The translations under genes were made by a program, and so were the position numbers. Under the pieces are notes generated by a model. That model was not told the DNA's origin, did not search any database, and worked only from the letters and a program-made list of their open reading frames with translations. 64,000 nt of DNA. Origin: Sphingobacterium olei. Its GTDB lineage: Bacteria > Bacteroidota > Bacteroidia > Sphingobacteriales > Sphingobacteriaceae. Below, piece after piece: positions 9,795 through 17,454 of the stretch. Within the stretch, counting starts at the first letter, position 1. Each line of letters starts with the position of its first letter. The stretch covers positions 62,001-126,000 of the forward strand of contig NZ_SUME01000012.1 of the NCBI RefSeq assembly GCF_005048855.1. Reading direction: 5' to 3'.

Positions 9795-9840
9795 GATTTT
9801 ATGTTGATTTTTTTTGGAAGATATTTTACAGATCCGAATC

Positions 9841-10809
9841 TTATTCGGATTGTTTGAATGAATTGTAGATTTTTGGCTTGACGATTTTAATACTCTGTTT
9901 AGATAATGTAATACTGGCATTTAGCTCAAAACCTATCAATAAAATTAATGAATTCAGATACATCCAAATCATGATCACAATAATAGTTCCGATAGAACCA
10001 TACAGTTTGTTGTAAGCATTGAAATTATTAATGTAATAAGCAAAGCCTGAAAAAGTTAAAATGGCGAGGATAGTAGCTAGGGTGGCACCAGGACTAAAAA
10101 GCTTCCATCTTTTGGCTACAGATGGGCCAAATTTGTACAGCATACTTACGGTTAAAAAATAAATAGCAAATAATATTATCCAGCGTGCTGCTTTGATGAT
10201 GAAGGTCCAAAACCACGAAAGATCATAAGAAATCTGCTCCTTTAAATAGGAGATGACTATACCAGCTCCCGTGAAGAAAGCAATTCCCAATGTCAAAGCA
10301 ACAATGATAGAAAAAGATAGACCCAAAGCGATTAATCTTCTTCTTCCCCAACTTCTATTCTCATTTGCCAAAGAAGACTTATTAAATGCCATCATTAAGG
10401 TAGTCATACCATTGGTTGAGAAAAAAGTGGCCAATACAAAACCAAAAGATAATAATCCACCATTTTGTTTTTTTATAATGTCTTCTAAAGTGGATTGAAT
10501 AATAGTAAATGCGTCAAAAGGAATGACAATAGCTAAAAAATCCATTAGACCTTGCTGAAAATTATCTACAGGAATATAAGGAATCAAGGTGAATAAGAAA
10601 ATAATACCCGGAAAAATAGCCAACATAAAATTATAAGCTAGGGAAGATGCTTTATTAAGAATAGATTCACGAGCTATCTCCTGAAAAAAAAATGTAGCAA
10701 CAGTATACAACGGAAGTTTGCCGAAACCTGGAAGAATAGCGGTTTTAGACCATTCTATGAAGTTGTCATATGGTTTGAAATGCAATAAATTATGATGGAC
10801 TTTCTTCAT
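9841..10809 (-). CDS. YihY/BrkB family inner-membrane protein
   Basis: Integral membrane protein of about 322 residues with several hydrophobic segments (for example FMLAIFPGIIFLFTLIPYIP and LGLSFSIIVALTLGIAFF). The motif KASSLAYNFMLAIFP near the first segment is typical of the YihY/BrkB family, formerly misassigned as RNase BN. Function is unproven; an envelope role is likely. The frame is open to a TTG at 10818, but the ATG at 10809, one base after the ybgC stop, gives a natural start (MKKVHHN). It is the last gene of the PASTA-mltG-ybgC operon. Confidence 0.85.
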   Translation of the reverse strand: MKKVHHNLLHFKPYDNFIEWSKTAILPGFGKLPLYTVATFFFQEIARESILNKASSLAYNFMLAIFPGIIFLFTLIPYIPVDNFQQGLMDFLAIVIPFDAFTIIQSTLEDIIKKQNGGLLSFGFVLATFFSTNGMTTLMMAFNKSSLANENRSWGRRRLIALGLSFSIIVALTLGIAFFTGAGIVISYLKEQISYDLSWFWTFIIKAARWIILFAIYFLTVSMLYKFGPSVAKRWKLFSPGATLATILAILTFSGFAYYINNFNAYNKLYGSIGTIIVIMIWMYLNSLILLIGFELNASITLSKQSIKIVKPKIYNSFKQSE

Positions 10810-10810
10810 C

Positions 10811-11218
10811 TTACTCAAAGTAAGGGCTCATCTTATCTTGAAAAATTTGCGGAGGACGGCAAGGTCTATTTTTTTGCATATCTACAAAAACCAATTGTGT
10901 CATTCCTGTATTAAGTAACGTCGCCGCCTCATTAAATATCTCGTATTCAAATTTAATTCGGATATTCGGTTTCTCTCGTATCGTTGTCTTGATGGTAATG
11001 AGTTCATCGTAGGTTGCTGCTTGTATAAATTTGGACTGCAATTCTATGACCGGCAGCATAAAACCCATTTCTTCCAACTCTCTGTAAGATATACCGGTAT
11101 TACGCAACATTTCAGTACGTGCTACTTCATAATATGCTGCATAATTGCCATAGTAAACATAGCCCATTTGATCTGTTTCGGCATACCTTACTCTTAATCG
11201 GTGCTCAAAAACGTACAT
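10811..11218 (-). CDS. YbgC-like hotdog acyl-CoA thioesterase
   Basis: Cytoplasmic acyl-CoA thioesterase of the hotdog fold (4-hydroxybenzoyl-CoA thioesterase family), 135 residues, full length. The catalytic Asp16 lies in RYAETDQMGYVYYGNYAAY, which matches the YbgC pattern (Y-x-x-T-D-x-x-G-x-V-Y-x-x-N-Y). It is 2 nt downstream of mltG. In Proteobacteria ybgC belongs to the tol-pal operon; here it sits with cell-wall genes. Acyl chain preference cannot be read from sequence. Confidence 0.88.
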   Translation of the reverse strand: MYVFEHRLRVRYAETDQMGYVYYGNYAAYYEVARTEMLRNTGISYRELEEMGFMLPVIELQSKFIQAATYDELITIKTTIREKPNIRIKFEYEIFNEAATLLNTGMTQLVFVDMQKNRPCRPPQIFQDKMSPYFE

Positions 11219-11220
11219 AG

Positions 11221-12261
11221 TTATTTTTTAATATTTCTTTCATCCAATGCTTTTTGGAATTTACGCGCATTAACCTGATGTTCGGCCACCGTTACGGCAA
11301 AGGCATGGTATCCTGAAAAATCAGCCTCGGCACACATGTAGATGTAATCGTGATCTGTTGGATTTAAAACGGCATCGATTGATGCGATGCTCGGCATCAT
11401 GATCGGTCCAGGAGGTAAACCTTTATACCGATACGTATTATACGGATTATCTATGGTCAAATGCCTATTCAATACACGGCGGATAGTGAAATCATTATTC
11501 GCAAAAATAACAGTCGGATCGGCCTGTAATAACATCCCTTTCCGAAGTCTATTCAAATATAGTCCCGCAATTTTAGGCATCTCGTCTACATGAAGTGCTT
11601 CGCCCTTTACAATAGATGCTAGTGTAGATACTTCGATAGGAGTAAGGTTGACAGCCTGTGCTTTTTGTTTACGCTCATCCGTCCAGAATTTTTTGTATTC
11701 GTTATGAAAACGAGCAACTATTTTATCTGGGGAAGTATTCCAATAGATATCATAGGTGTTGGGAACAAACATCGAAAAGAAATTATCTGTAGTGAATCCG
11801 TATTGCTCAGCCACAGCTTCGTTATTCAATATATCATTGAACTTTGTCGAATCGGCTTCAAAGCTATTACCCAATAAGGCTGCAAAACTTTCTTTAAGAC
11901 GTACATTTGCAAATCGAAATTTCACAGCTTCTTGATATCCTCCTCGAAGATTCCCAATCAACCTGCGGTTGCTCATCCCGGGGATCAATTTATATCGACC
12001 TGCTTTCACACTGTTTGGGTAATCCATTTTTTTTGCGGCGAAGTCAAATAAATCGGGATGTTTTACAATACCTTGTGATTTCAACCTTGCTAGTACAAGA
12101 TCGTACGTGTCATTGGTATGCACATAGAAAAACTCTTCCTTATCTGTGACAGAAGGTCCGATGAAAGTCTGGTAGGCCTTCCAGCCAATAAAAGCACCTA
12201 CTACGACAAGAATAATCAAAGTAATGCTTAGAAATTTCGGGAAAGATCTTTTTTTCTCCAT
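11221..12261 (-). CDS. mltG: Endolytic peptidoglycan transglycosylase MltG
   Basis: Cuts nascent glycan strands and so sets their length. It has 346 residues: a short cytoplasmic tail, one membrane segment (about 10-28, ILVVVGAFIGWKAY end) and a periplasmic YceG domain. The catalytic Glu is residue 221 in IVKGEALHVDEMPKIA. The typical NRL-x-x-GM-x-LQ-x-DPT segment follows. Length matches E. coli MltG (340). It lies 6 nt after the PASTA gene, suggesting co-regulated peptidoglycan functions. Confidence 0.94.
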   Translation of the reverse strand: MEKKRSFPKFLSITLIILVVVGAFIGWKAYQTFIGPSVTDKEEFFYVHTNDTYDLVLARLKSQGIVKHPDLFDFAAKKMDYPNSVKAGRYKLIPGMSNRRLIGNLRGGYQEAVKFRFANVRLKESFAALLGNSFEADSTKFNDILNNEAVAEQYGFTTDNFFSMFVPNTYDIYWNTSPDKIVARFHNEYKKFWTDERKQKAQAVNLTPIEVSTLASIVKGEALHVDEMPKIAGLYLNRLRKGMLLQADPTVIFANNDFTIRRVLNRHLTIDNPYNTYRYKGLPPGPIMMPSIASIDAVLNPTDHDYIYMCAEADFSGYHAFAVTVAEHQVNARKFQKALDERNIKK

Positions 12262-12267
12262 AAAAGA

Positions 12268-13020
12268 TTAGTCGTTTGATAAAGTCAAATCAATCGGTGT
12301 GCCAATACCGATAATGTGTGCTGAAGTATCTGGGAATTGTGCTATAATTCTTGCTGTCGCTGTGTCAATGATATTTCCCGTAATATTACCAATATTCAAA
12401 CCCAACCCCTGAATCGCAAACTTTGCTTCGGCCAATGTAAGATTTAATACCATAGGTACCTCTACTTCGTTGGCACCACGTCCATTCCCTAGCACCAAGG
12501 TAATATTCGATCCCTTCGAGACCATTCTTCCTGCTTTGATAGGTTGCCCTGCAAATTTGGCATCTAGTACAACATCCCGGGCAATATCAGACACGTAGAC
12601 CGTGTCTCCAATCTTCAGTGAATGATTTTTGATAATGGCAGACGCCTCAATAAAGGTCTTGTCAATGATATCCGGAAATGCTATTTCAGGTGCTATCTGT
12701 GTAATAATGGTTAGGTAAATGGTACGTCCATTTTTTACCAATGCACTGGCTTCGGGGTCTTGTTCTATTACCAAGCCTGGTTTTGCATCCATCTGGTATA
12801 CAGAATCTACAGCATATTCAAGTCCCGCGCGATCCAAGATACGTTTGGCTTCTTCAATATGGATACCTTTGAGGACAGGTACTTCCTGTGCATCTCCATG
12901 TTTAGTGTAAATTTTTAACCCAAAATATATTAAAAGGAATAATACAAATATGGCTATGATAGCTCCTATCAGATTCTTTCTGAAGGTATCTGTTCGTAAA
13001 TAAAATAATAATTTAGACAT
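12268..13020 (-). CDS. Membrane-anchored protein with three PASTA domains
   Basis: The 250-residue protein has one N-terminal membrane helix (about 18-40) and three PASTA repeats (about 46-112, 115-182 and 185-247), each starting with a VP or FP motif (EVPVLKG, AFPDIID, EVPMVLN). PASTA domains bind peptidoglycan muropeptides or beta-lactams. There is no kinase or transpeptidase domain, so it probably acts as a wall sensor or scaffold. It is the first gene of the operon with mltG, ybgC and the yihY-like gene, and has its own good promoter. Confidence 0.88.
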   Translation of the reverse strand: MSKLLFYLRTDTFRKNLIGAIIAIFVLFLLIYFGLKIYTKHGDAQEVPVLKGIHIEEAKRILDRAGLEYAVDSVYQMDAKPGLVIEQDPEASALVKNGRTIYLTIITQIAPEIAFPDIIDKTFIEASAIIKNHSLKIGDTVYVSDIARDVVLDAKFAGQPIKAGRMVSKGSNITLVLGNGRGANEVEVPMVLNLTLAEAKFAIQGLGLNIGNITGNIIDTATARIIAQFPDTSAHIIGIGTPIDLTLSND

Positions 13021-13101
13021 GAATTTTTTTCAAGTTTTTTATTTCCCACTATCTAATAACGAGTGTGGTCGTTGTTACATTGTATTAATATTTAATATTA
13101 G

Positions 13102-13132
13102 CAAAAATATTCGTTTTTCCGTGTATCGCAAA
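13102..13132 (-). promoter_or_regulatory. Promoter of the PASTA-mltG-ybgC-yihY operon
   Basis: On the minus strand TTTG (13132-13129), a 19-nt spacer and TATTTTTG (13109-13102) form a full-consensus Bacteroidota promoter. It gives a leader of about 75 nt before the ATG at 13020. Confidence 0.75.
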
Positions 13133-13228
13133 TTATATTTCATCCGAATAAATTGTTTATTGATCTCTTGCTGTCCTTTATCGGTATCAATGAGATCGCT
13201 ACGCTAAGTTTTAATGGCGATGAAGCTT

Positions 13229-13252
13229 GCATGAGTTATTCATGCTTTTTTT
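13229..13252 (+). terminator. Orphan terminator-like hairpin
   Basis: Stem GCATGA (13229-13234) / TCATGC (13240-13245) with loop GTTAT, followed by seven T (13246-13252). It points along the plus strand although no plus-strand gene precedes it. It may end a small transcript or be chance. Confidence 0.4.
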
Positions 13253-13445
13253 AGCAGCAACTCAAGTAGGTTTCCCCGATAAATAAATTTTCAAAGGCAG
13301 AGGAGAGACCAATAAACCGCGTAGCGCTCATTCGTGCCTTAAAACAAATATTGATGAATAGTTTACATTTATATTCGATGTGATCTTAATTATATATAAA
13401 AGCAAATTAAGAATAGTATTTTTTCTATTGGGCTTTCGTGAATGC

Positions 13446-13466
13446 AAAGCATTTTATCTAAGTTTG
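13446..13466 (+). promoter_or_regulatory. ddl promoter with extended -7 element
   Basis: TAAGTTTG at 13459-13466 is preceded by TTTTATC, giving TTTTATCTAAGTTTG; the 21-bp stretch is shared with the dgt promoter. The -7 box lies 22 nt before the preferred ATG at 13489. Confidence 0.6.
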
Positions 13467-13488
13467 TGCAGATGAACTAATGATAATA

Positions 13489-14496
13489 ATGAAAACAAAA
13501 GTAGCATTAATTACTGGAGGATATACCGGCGAAGCGGAAGTATCTTATAAAAGCTCGCAATTCGTGTATAGTCAGCTGGATAAAAATAAATATGAGGTTT
13601 ACCTGATCGATATCACTGTGGAAGGCTGGTTTTATCAAGATGACGAGAACGTAAAGCATGTGATTGATAAAGAAGATTTTTCGCTCAATTTCAACGGTAC
13701 TTCGGTTCGGTTTGATGTTGCTTTTATTATTCTGCACGGTTCGCCGGGCGAAGATGGACGTTTGCAGGGCTATTTTGATATGATTGGATTGCCATATACC
13801 TCCTGCAGCGCGCTGACCTCTTCGTTAACGATGAATAAAGGGTATACGAAAGCGATACTTTCTGACATTTCTGAGCTTCATTTAGCTAAATCGGTGTTAC
13901 TTTTTGAAAGTCATAGAAAAGACGGTGTGAAATTGGTCGAAGAAAAATTAACGTTGCCTTATTTTGTAAAACCTAATGCTGGTGGTAGTAGTATTGGGAT
14001 GACAAAAGTAAAAGAAGCGGCGGGTTTAAGGGAAGCATTGGATAAGGCTTTCGATGCCGAAAATACGGGCAAGCAGGTTCTCGTCGAAGAGTTTGTAAAC
14101 GGTCGGGAATTTTCGCAAGGTATATTTCGTAATCCGCAAGGGGAGCTTGTTGTTTTGCCAGCTACCGAAGTAAAAACTACCCGCGAATTTTTTGATTTCG
14201 AGGCGAAATATAGCCCTGGGCTTACAGAAGAAATCACACCGGCGGATTTGAATGAAGAACAGCAAACAAGAGCGGTACGTCTTATAAAGGAAATCTATAT
14301 CCGCCTAAACTGCAAAGGTATGGTTCGTGTCGATTTCTTTTTAGAGCACGACACAGATAAATTTTATTTTATAGAGATTAATACTATTCCTGGGCAGACA
14401 GCACAGAGTTTTATCCCCCAGCAGGTAAGAGCATCCGGAATGAGCGAGACAGCATTTTATAGCGAGTTGATAGAAGCTGCTTTAAAAGGATGGTAA
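13489..14496 (+). CDS. ddl: D-alanine--D-alanine ligase
   Basis: ATP-grasp ligase that makes the D-Ala-D-Ala dipeptide of peptidoglycan precursors. From the ATG at 13489 it has 335 residues. It shows the N-terminal HGSPGEDGRLQGYFD segment, the ATP-binding VKPNAGGSSIGM loop and the metal-binding EINTIPGQT motif near the C-terminus. The frame opens at 13480 (MIIMKTK), but the -7 box at 13459-13466 would leave almost no leader there, so MKTKVALITGG at 13489 is preferred. It is convergent with folA, 25 nt apart, with no clear terminator between them. Confidence 0.94.
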   Translation: MKTKVALITGGYTGEAEVSYKSSQFVYSQLDKNKYEVYLIDITVEGWFYQDDENVKHVIDKEDFSLNFNGTSVRFDVAFIILHGSPGEDGRLQGYFDMIGLPYTSCSALTSSLTMNKGYTKAILSDISELHLAKSVLLFESHRKDGVKLVEEKLTLPYFVKPNAGGSSIGMTKVKEAAGLREALDKAFDAENTGKQVLVEEFVNGREFSQGIFRNPQGELVVLPATEVKTTREFFDFEAKYSPGLTEEITPADLNEEQQTRAVRLIKEIYIRLNCKGMVRVDFFLEHDTDKFYFIEINTIPGQTAQSFIPQQVRASGMSETAFYSELIEAALKGW

Positions 14497-14521
14497 TTTA
14501 CACCCATGGACCTTTTTGTTC

Positions 14522-15022
14522 TCAAATCTCAATCTTTTGGTAGACCTCGAATGAATAATCAAAAGCATGTTTTTCATCCTTTTGATGAGCTTCTGAACTA
14601 ACAAGTTTCCATGATGCAGGAACTAATTCAGGAAAGAATGCGTCACCTTCAACTATAGTATGTACACGTGTTAAAAGAACTTTTTGTGCAAAAGGAAGTG
14701 TTTGTCTGTAGATTTCAGCACCACCAATAATAAATATTTCACGTTCATCTCTGCAATACGTTAAGACCTCCTCTAGATTATTTGCGACATCAATATCTTC
14801 TGCTTTATAGTTAAGATCATGTGTAATCACAATATTCCTCCGTTCGGGCAAAGCCTTTCCAATGGATTCAAAAGTTTTACGACCCATCACTATAGAGTGG
14901 TCAAGGGTGTTTTTCTTGAAATATTTAAAATCATTAGGTAAGTGCCATGGCATTTTATTGCCTTTTCCAATGGTATTGTTCTCCGCAGCGGCGACTATCA
15001 AAGTTAGTTTGGGATTGTTCAT
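14522..15022 (-). CDS. folA: Dihydrofolate reductase
   Basis: Reduces dihydrofolate to tetrahydrofolate with NADPH. The 166-residue protein has the typical N-terminus LIVAAAENNTIGKGNKMPWHLP, in which Asp27 of E. coli is matched by the Asp of HLPNDFKYFK. It also has the cofactor segment GRKTFESIG and the C-terminal motif IIGGAEIYRQTLP. It lies 43 nt downstream of thyA; together they recycle the dihydrofolate that ThyA produces. Confidence 0.96.
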   Translation of the reverse strand: MNNPKLTLIVAAAENNTIGKGNKMPWHLPNDFKYFKKNTLDHSIVMGRKTFESIGKALPERRNIVITHDLNYKAEDIDVANNLEEVLTYCRDEREIFIIGGAEIYRQTLPFAQKVLLTRVHTIVEGDAFFPELVPASWKLVSSEAHQKDEKHAFDYSFEVYQKIEI

Positions 15023-15065
15023 TTCTTAAAAATATTTCTTTACTCTTCCTGATATGAATATAAGC

Positions 15066-15887
15066 TTATATAGCTACAGGAGCCTTGATATGTGGATGAT
15101 ATTCATAATCCGTCAATTCAAAATCTTCAAATTTAAAGTCGAAAATGTCTTTAACATCAGGGTTGATTTTCAAGTTTGGAAGTGACTTCGGATCCCTTGA
15201 AAGTTGCAATTCCGTTTGTTCAAAGTGATTGCTATAGATGTGTGCATCTCCAAGGGTGTGTACAAAATCAGCCGCCTCCATATTACAAACTTGTGCTACC
15301 ATCATCGTCAACAAAGCATAAGAAGCAATATTGAAGGGAACACCTAAAAATATATCTGCACTGCGTTGATACAGCTGACAGGATAACTGAGGTCTTATTA
15401 TTCCTTTTTCTGGTTGTGCTGGAGCTACATAAAATTGAAAAAATGCGTGACATGGAGGTAAAGCCATGTTTTCAATTTCAGCAACGTTCCAGGCTGATAC
15501 GATGATACGGCGTGAGTCCGGATTCATTTTTAGCTGATTGATCACTTGCGAGATCTGATCAATGTGTTTTCCGTCTGGAGTAGGCCAAGAACGCCATTGC
15601 GAACCATAAACCGGTCCCAAATTGCCCTTTTGATCCGCCCATTCGTCCCAAATACTGACACCATTCTCTTTCAGGTACTGAATATTCGTTTCTCCTTTTA
15701 AAAACCAAATCAACTCATGGATAATCGAACGAAGATGTAGCTTTTTGGTAGTAACGAGTGGAAAACCTTCCTTTAAATTAAAACGCATTTGATAGCCAAA
15801 AACACTTTTAGTACCCGTTCCCGTACGATCCGTTTTCTCTATGCCTGTCGTATACACATGCTTTAGCAAATCTAAATACTGTTTCAT
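15066..15887 (-). CDS. thyA: Thymidylate synthase
   Basis: Methylates dUMP to dTMP using methylene-tetrahydrofolate. The 273-residue protein carries the nucleophile Cys146 in [14 protein letters not shown], the [17 protein letters not shown] segment and the DRTGTGT loop near the N-terminus. Length matches E. coli ThyA (264). The ATG at 15887 is the only sensible start. A TATCTTCG sequence (one change from the -7 consensus) lies about 30 nt upstream. It forms a two-gene unit with folA. Confidence 0.97.
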   Translation of the reverse strand: MKQYLDLLKHVYTTGIEKTDRTGTGTKSVFGYQMRFNLKEGFPLVTTKKLHLRSIIHELIWFLKGETNIQYLKENGVSIWDEWADQKGNLGPVYGSQWRSWPTPDGKHIDQISQVINQLKMNPDSRRIIVSAWNVAEIENMALPPCHAFFQFYVAPAQPEKGIIRPQLSCQLYQRSADIFLGVPFNIASYALLTMMVAQVCNMEAADFVHTLGDAHIYSNHFEQTELQLSRDPKSLPNLKINPDVKDIFDFKFEDFELTDYEYHPHIKAPVAI

Positions 15888-15979
15888 GATTTTTATTTTT
15901 GAATGTTACGAAGATAAGTGTTTTTGCATCATTAGAATATCACAATTTTTCAACAACTCACATTTTGTGTCTTTTTGTG

Positions 15980-16053
15980 TATTTTTGCGGATATTATCAC
16001 ATATTCATGTTTTAAATATCCTAACACATGGATAATATCCTGCCTACAGCAGG
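15980..16053 (+). promoter_or_regulatory. mtaB promoter and structured leader
   Basis: TATTTTTG at 15980-15987 is a consensus -7 box, about 100 nt before mtaB. The leader can fold: GGATATTATC (15989-15998) pairs with GATAATATCC (16031-16040), and CCTGC (16039-16043) pairs with GCAGG (16049-16053). The two stems share two bases (16039-16040), so they partly compete. Confidence 0.45.
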
Positions 16054-16086
16054 CTGGTATATAAAAGTTAAGAGCGTATAATAAAG

Positions 16087-17406
16087 ATGAATAAAAAAGT
16101 TGCTTTCTACACTTTAGGATGTAAGCTGAATTTCTCAGAAACGTCATCAATTGGTCGTATCTTTAAAGATGCGGGTTATGAAACTACACCGTTTAACAGT
16201 CAAGCAGATGTATATGTGATCAATACCTGCTCGGTTACAGATCATGCCGACAAAAAATGTAGAAAGGTGGTAAAGGAGGCATTGAAACATTCTCCGAATG
16301 CGTATATAACCATAGTGGGATGTTATGCTCAATTGAAGCCAAAAGAAATTGCTGAAATTCCGGGCGTGGATATGGTATTAGGTGCCGCCGAAAAATTTAA
16401 TATCATTGAACACATCAATGATTTGACAAAGCAAGCGAAGACAATTATTCATAATGCACCCATCGATCAAACAAATCAATTTGTTTCTGCTTTTTCCATC
16501 GGAGATCGTACGCGTACCTTCTTAAAAGTTCAGGATGGGTGTGATTACTCCTGTACATTCTGTACCATTCCTTTAGCTCGCGGTGCTAGTCGTTCAGGTA
16601 AGATTGAAGACATTGTGCGTCAGGCGGAAGAGATTGCCGCTTCCGGGGTTAAAGAAATCGTGTTAACTGGGGTTAATATCGGTGATTTCGGTGTCCGAGA
16701 CGGTAAACGTCAGGATAAATTTTTAGACTTGGTAAAAGCGTTGGATCATGTGAAAGGTATCGATCGTATCCGTATCTCTTCTATTGAGCCAAATCTTTTA
16801 GCCAATGAGATTATTGAATTCGTAGCGCAGTCCGAACGATTTGTGCCACATTTTCATATGCCGTTACAGGCCGGTAATAATAAGGTACTGGCGCAGATGC
16901 GCCGTCGTTATAAACGGGAGTTATATGCGGAACGAGTTGCTAAAATAAGATCCTTGATGCCAAACTGTTGTATTGGAGTAGATGTAATAGTAGGCTTTCC
17001 AGGGGAAACTCGCGAAGATTTTATAGATACCTATAACTTTATCAATGAGATGGATATTTCCTATTTACACGTTTTTAGCTATTCAGAACGCGAAAATACA
17101 ATAGCAGCTCAAATGGAAGGCGCTGTTCCAGGGGCACAACGAAGTGATAGGAGCAAAATGTTACATATTTTGTCTGAAAAAAAACGACGAGCTTTTTACG
17201 AATCTCAATTAGGAGAAGTAGGAGAGGTGTTGTTTGAATCCGATGTAAAGGATGGTTATATGCATGGTTTTTCTAAAAATTACGTCAAGGTACGCACACC
17301 CTATGATCCACTTCTAGTAAACGAGATTGTTCCGGTAAAATTCGTCACTCTTACAGAGAGTGGAGAAGTAGAAATTGAGGAACTTCCCCAAGTTTTAACG
17401 CATTAA
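16087..17406 (+). CDS. mtaB: tRNA t6A37 methylthiotransferase MtaB
   Basis: Radical-SAM enzyme that converts t6A to ms2t6A at position 37 of tRNAs reading ANN codons. The 439-residue protein has an N-terminal UPF0004 domain with cluster ligands Cys12, Cys48 and Cys79. The radical-SAM domain has Cys152, Cys156 and Cys159 (GCDYSCTFC), and a C-terminal TRAM-like region follows. The MtaB-type spacing and YTLGCKLNFSE start distinguish it from MiaB and RimO. It ends in a shared convergent hairpin with the phosphate transporter gene. Confidence 0.93.
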   Translation: MNKKVAFYTLGCKLNFSETSSIGRIFKDAGYETTPFNSQADVYVINTCSVTDHADKKCRKVVKEALKHSPNAYITIVGCYAQLKPKEIAEIPGVDMVLGAAEKFNIIEHINDLTKQAKTIIHNAPIDQTNQFVSAFSIGDRTRTFLKVQDGCDYSCTFCTIPLARGASRSGKIEDIVRQAEEIAASGVKEIVLTGVNIGDFGVRDGKRQDKFLDLVKALDHVKGIDRIRISSIEPNLLANEIIEFVAQSERFVPHFHMPLQAGNNKVLAQMRRRYKRELYAERVAKIRSLMPNCCIGVDVIVGFPGETREDFIDTYNFINEMDISYLHVFSYSERENTIAAQMEGAVPGAQRSDRSKMLHILSEKKRRAFYESQLGEVGEVLFESDVKDGYMHGFSKNYVKVRTPYDPLLVNEIVPVKFVTLTESGEVEIEELPQVLTH

Positions 17407-17411
17407 AAAAG

Positions 17412-17454
17412 CTTCATAAAAAAAGTGAACCTTCCGGTTCACTTTTTTATGAAG
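17412..17454. terminator. Bidirectional hairpin between mtaB and the PiT gene
   Basis: A long near-perfect hairpin: GTGAACC (17425-17431) / GGTTCAC (17436-17442), loop TTCC, extended by A7/T6 runs and CTTCAT/ATGAAG to 17412 and 17454. The A and T runs make it a terminator in both directions. It contains the PiT stop codon (17447-17449). Confidence 0.85.

Larger units (their letters stand above)
13021..13488. other. Divergent intergenic region between the PASTA gene and ddl
   Basis: This 468-bp gap has the PASTA promoter at 13102-13132 (minus) and the ddl promoter near its right end (plus). In the middle is an isolated plus-strand hairpin with a T-run (13229-13252). No convincing open frame exists; a 62-codon frame at 13019-13207 has no family features. 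The remainder (13253-13440) shows nothing recognisable. Confidence 0.6.

Noticed and set aside
13019-13207. 62-codon open frame between the PASTA gene and ddl
   Set aside because: Composition is random and Cys/Phe/Ile-rich, it overlaps the PASTA promoter, and no ribosome site or homologous motif is visible.
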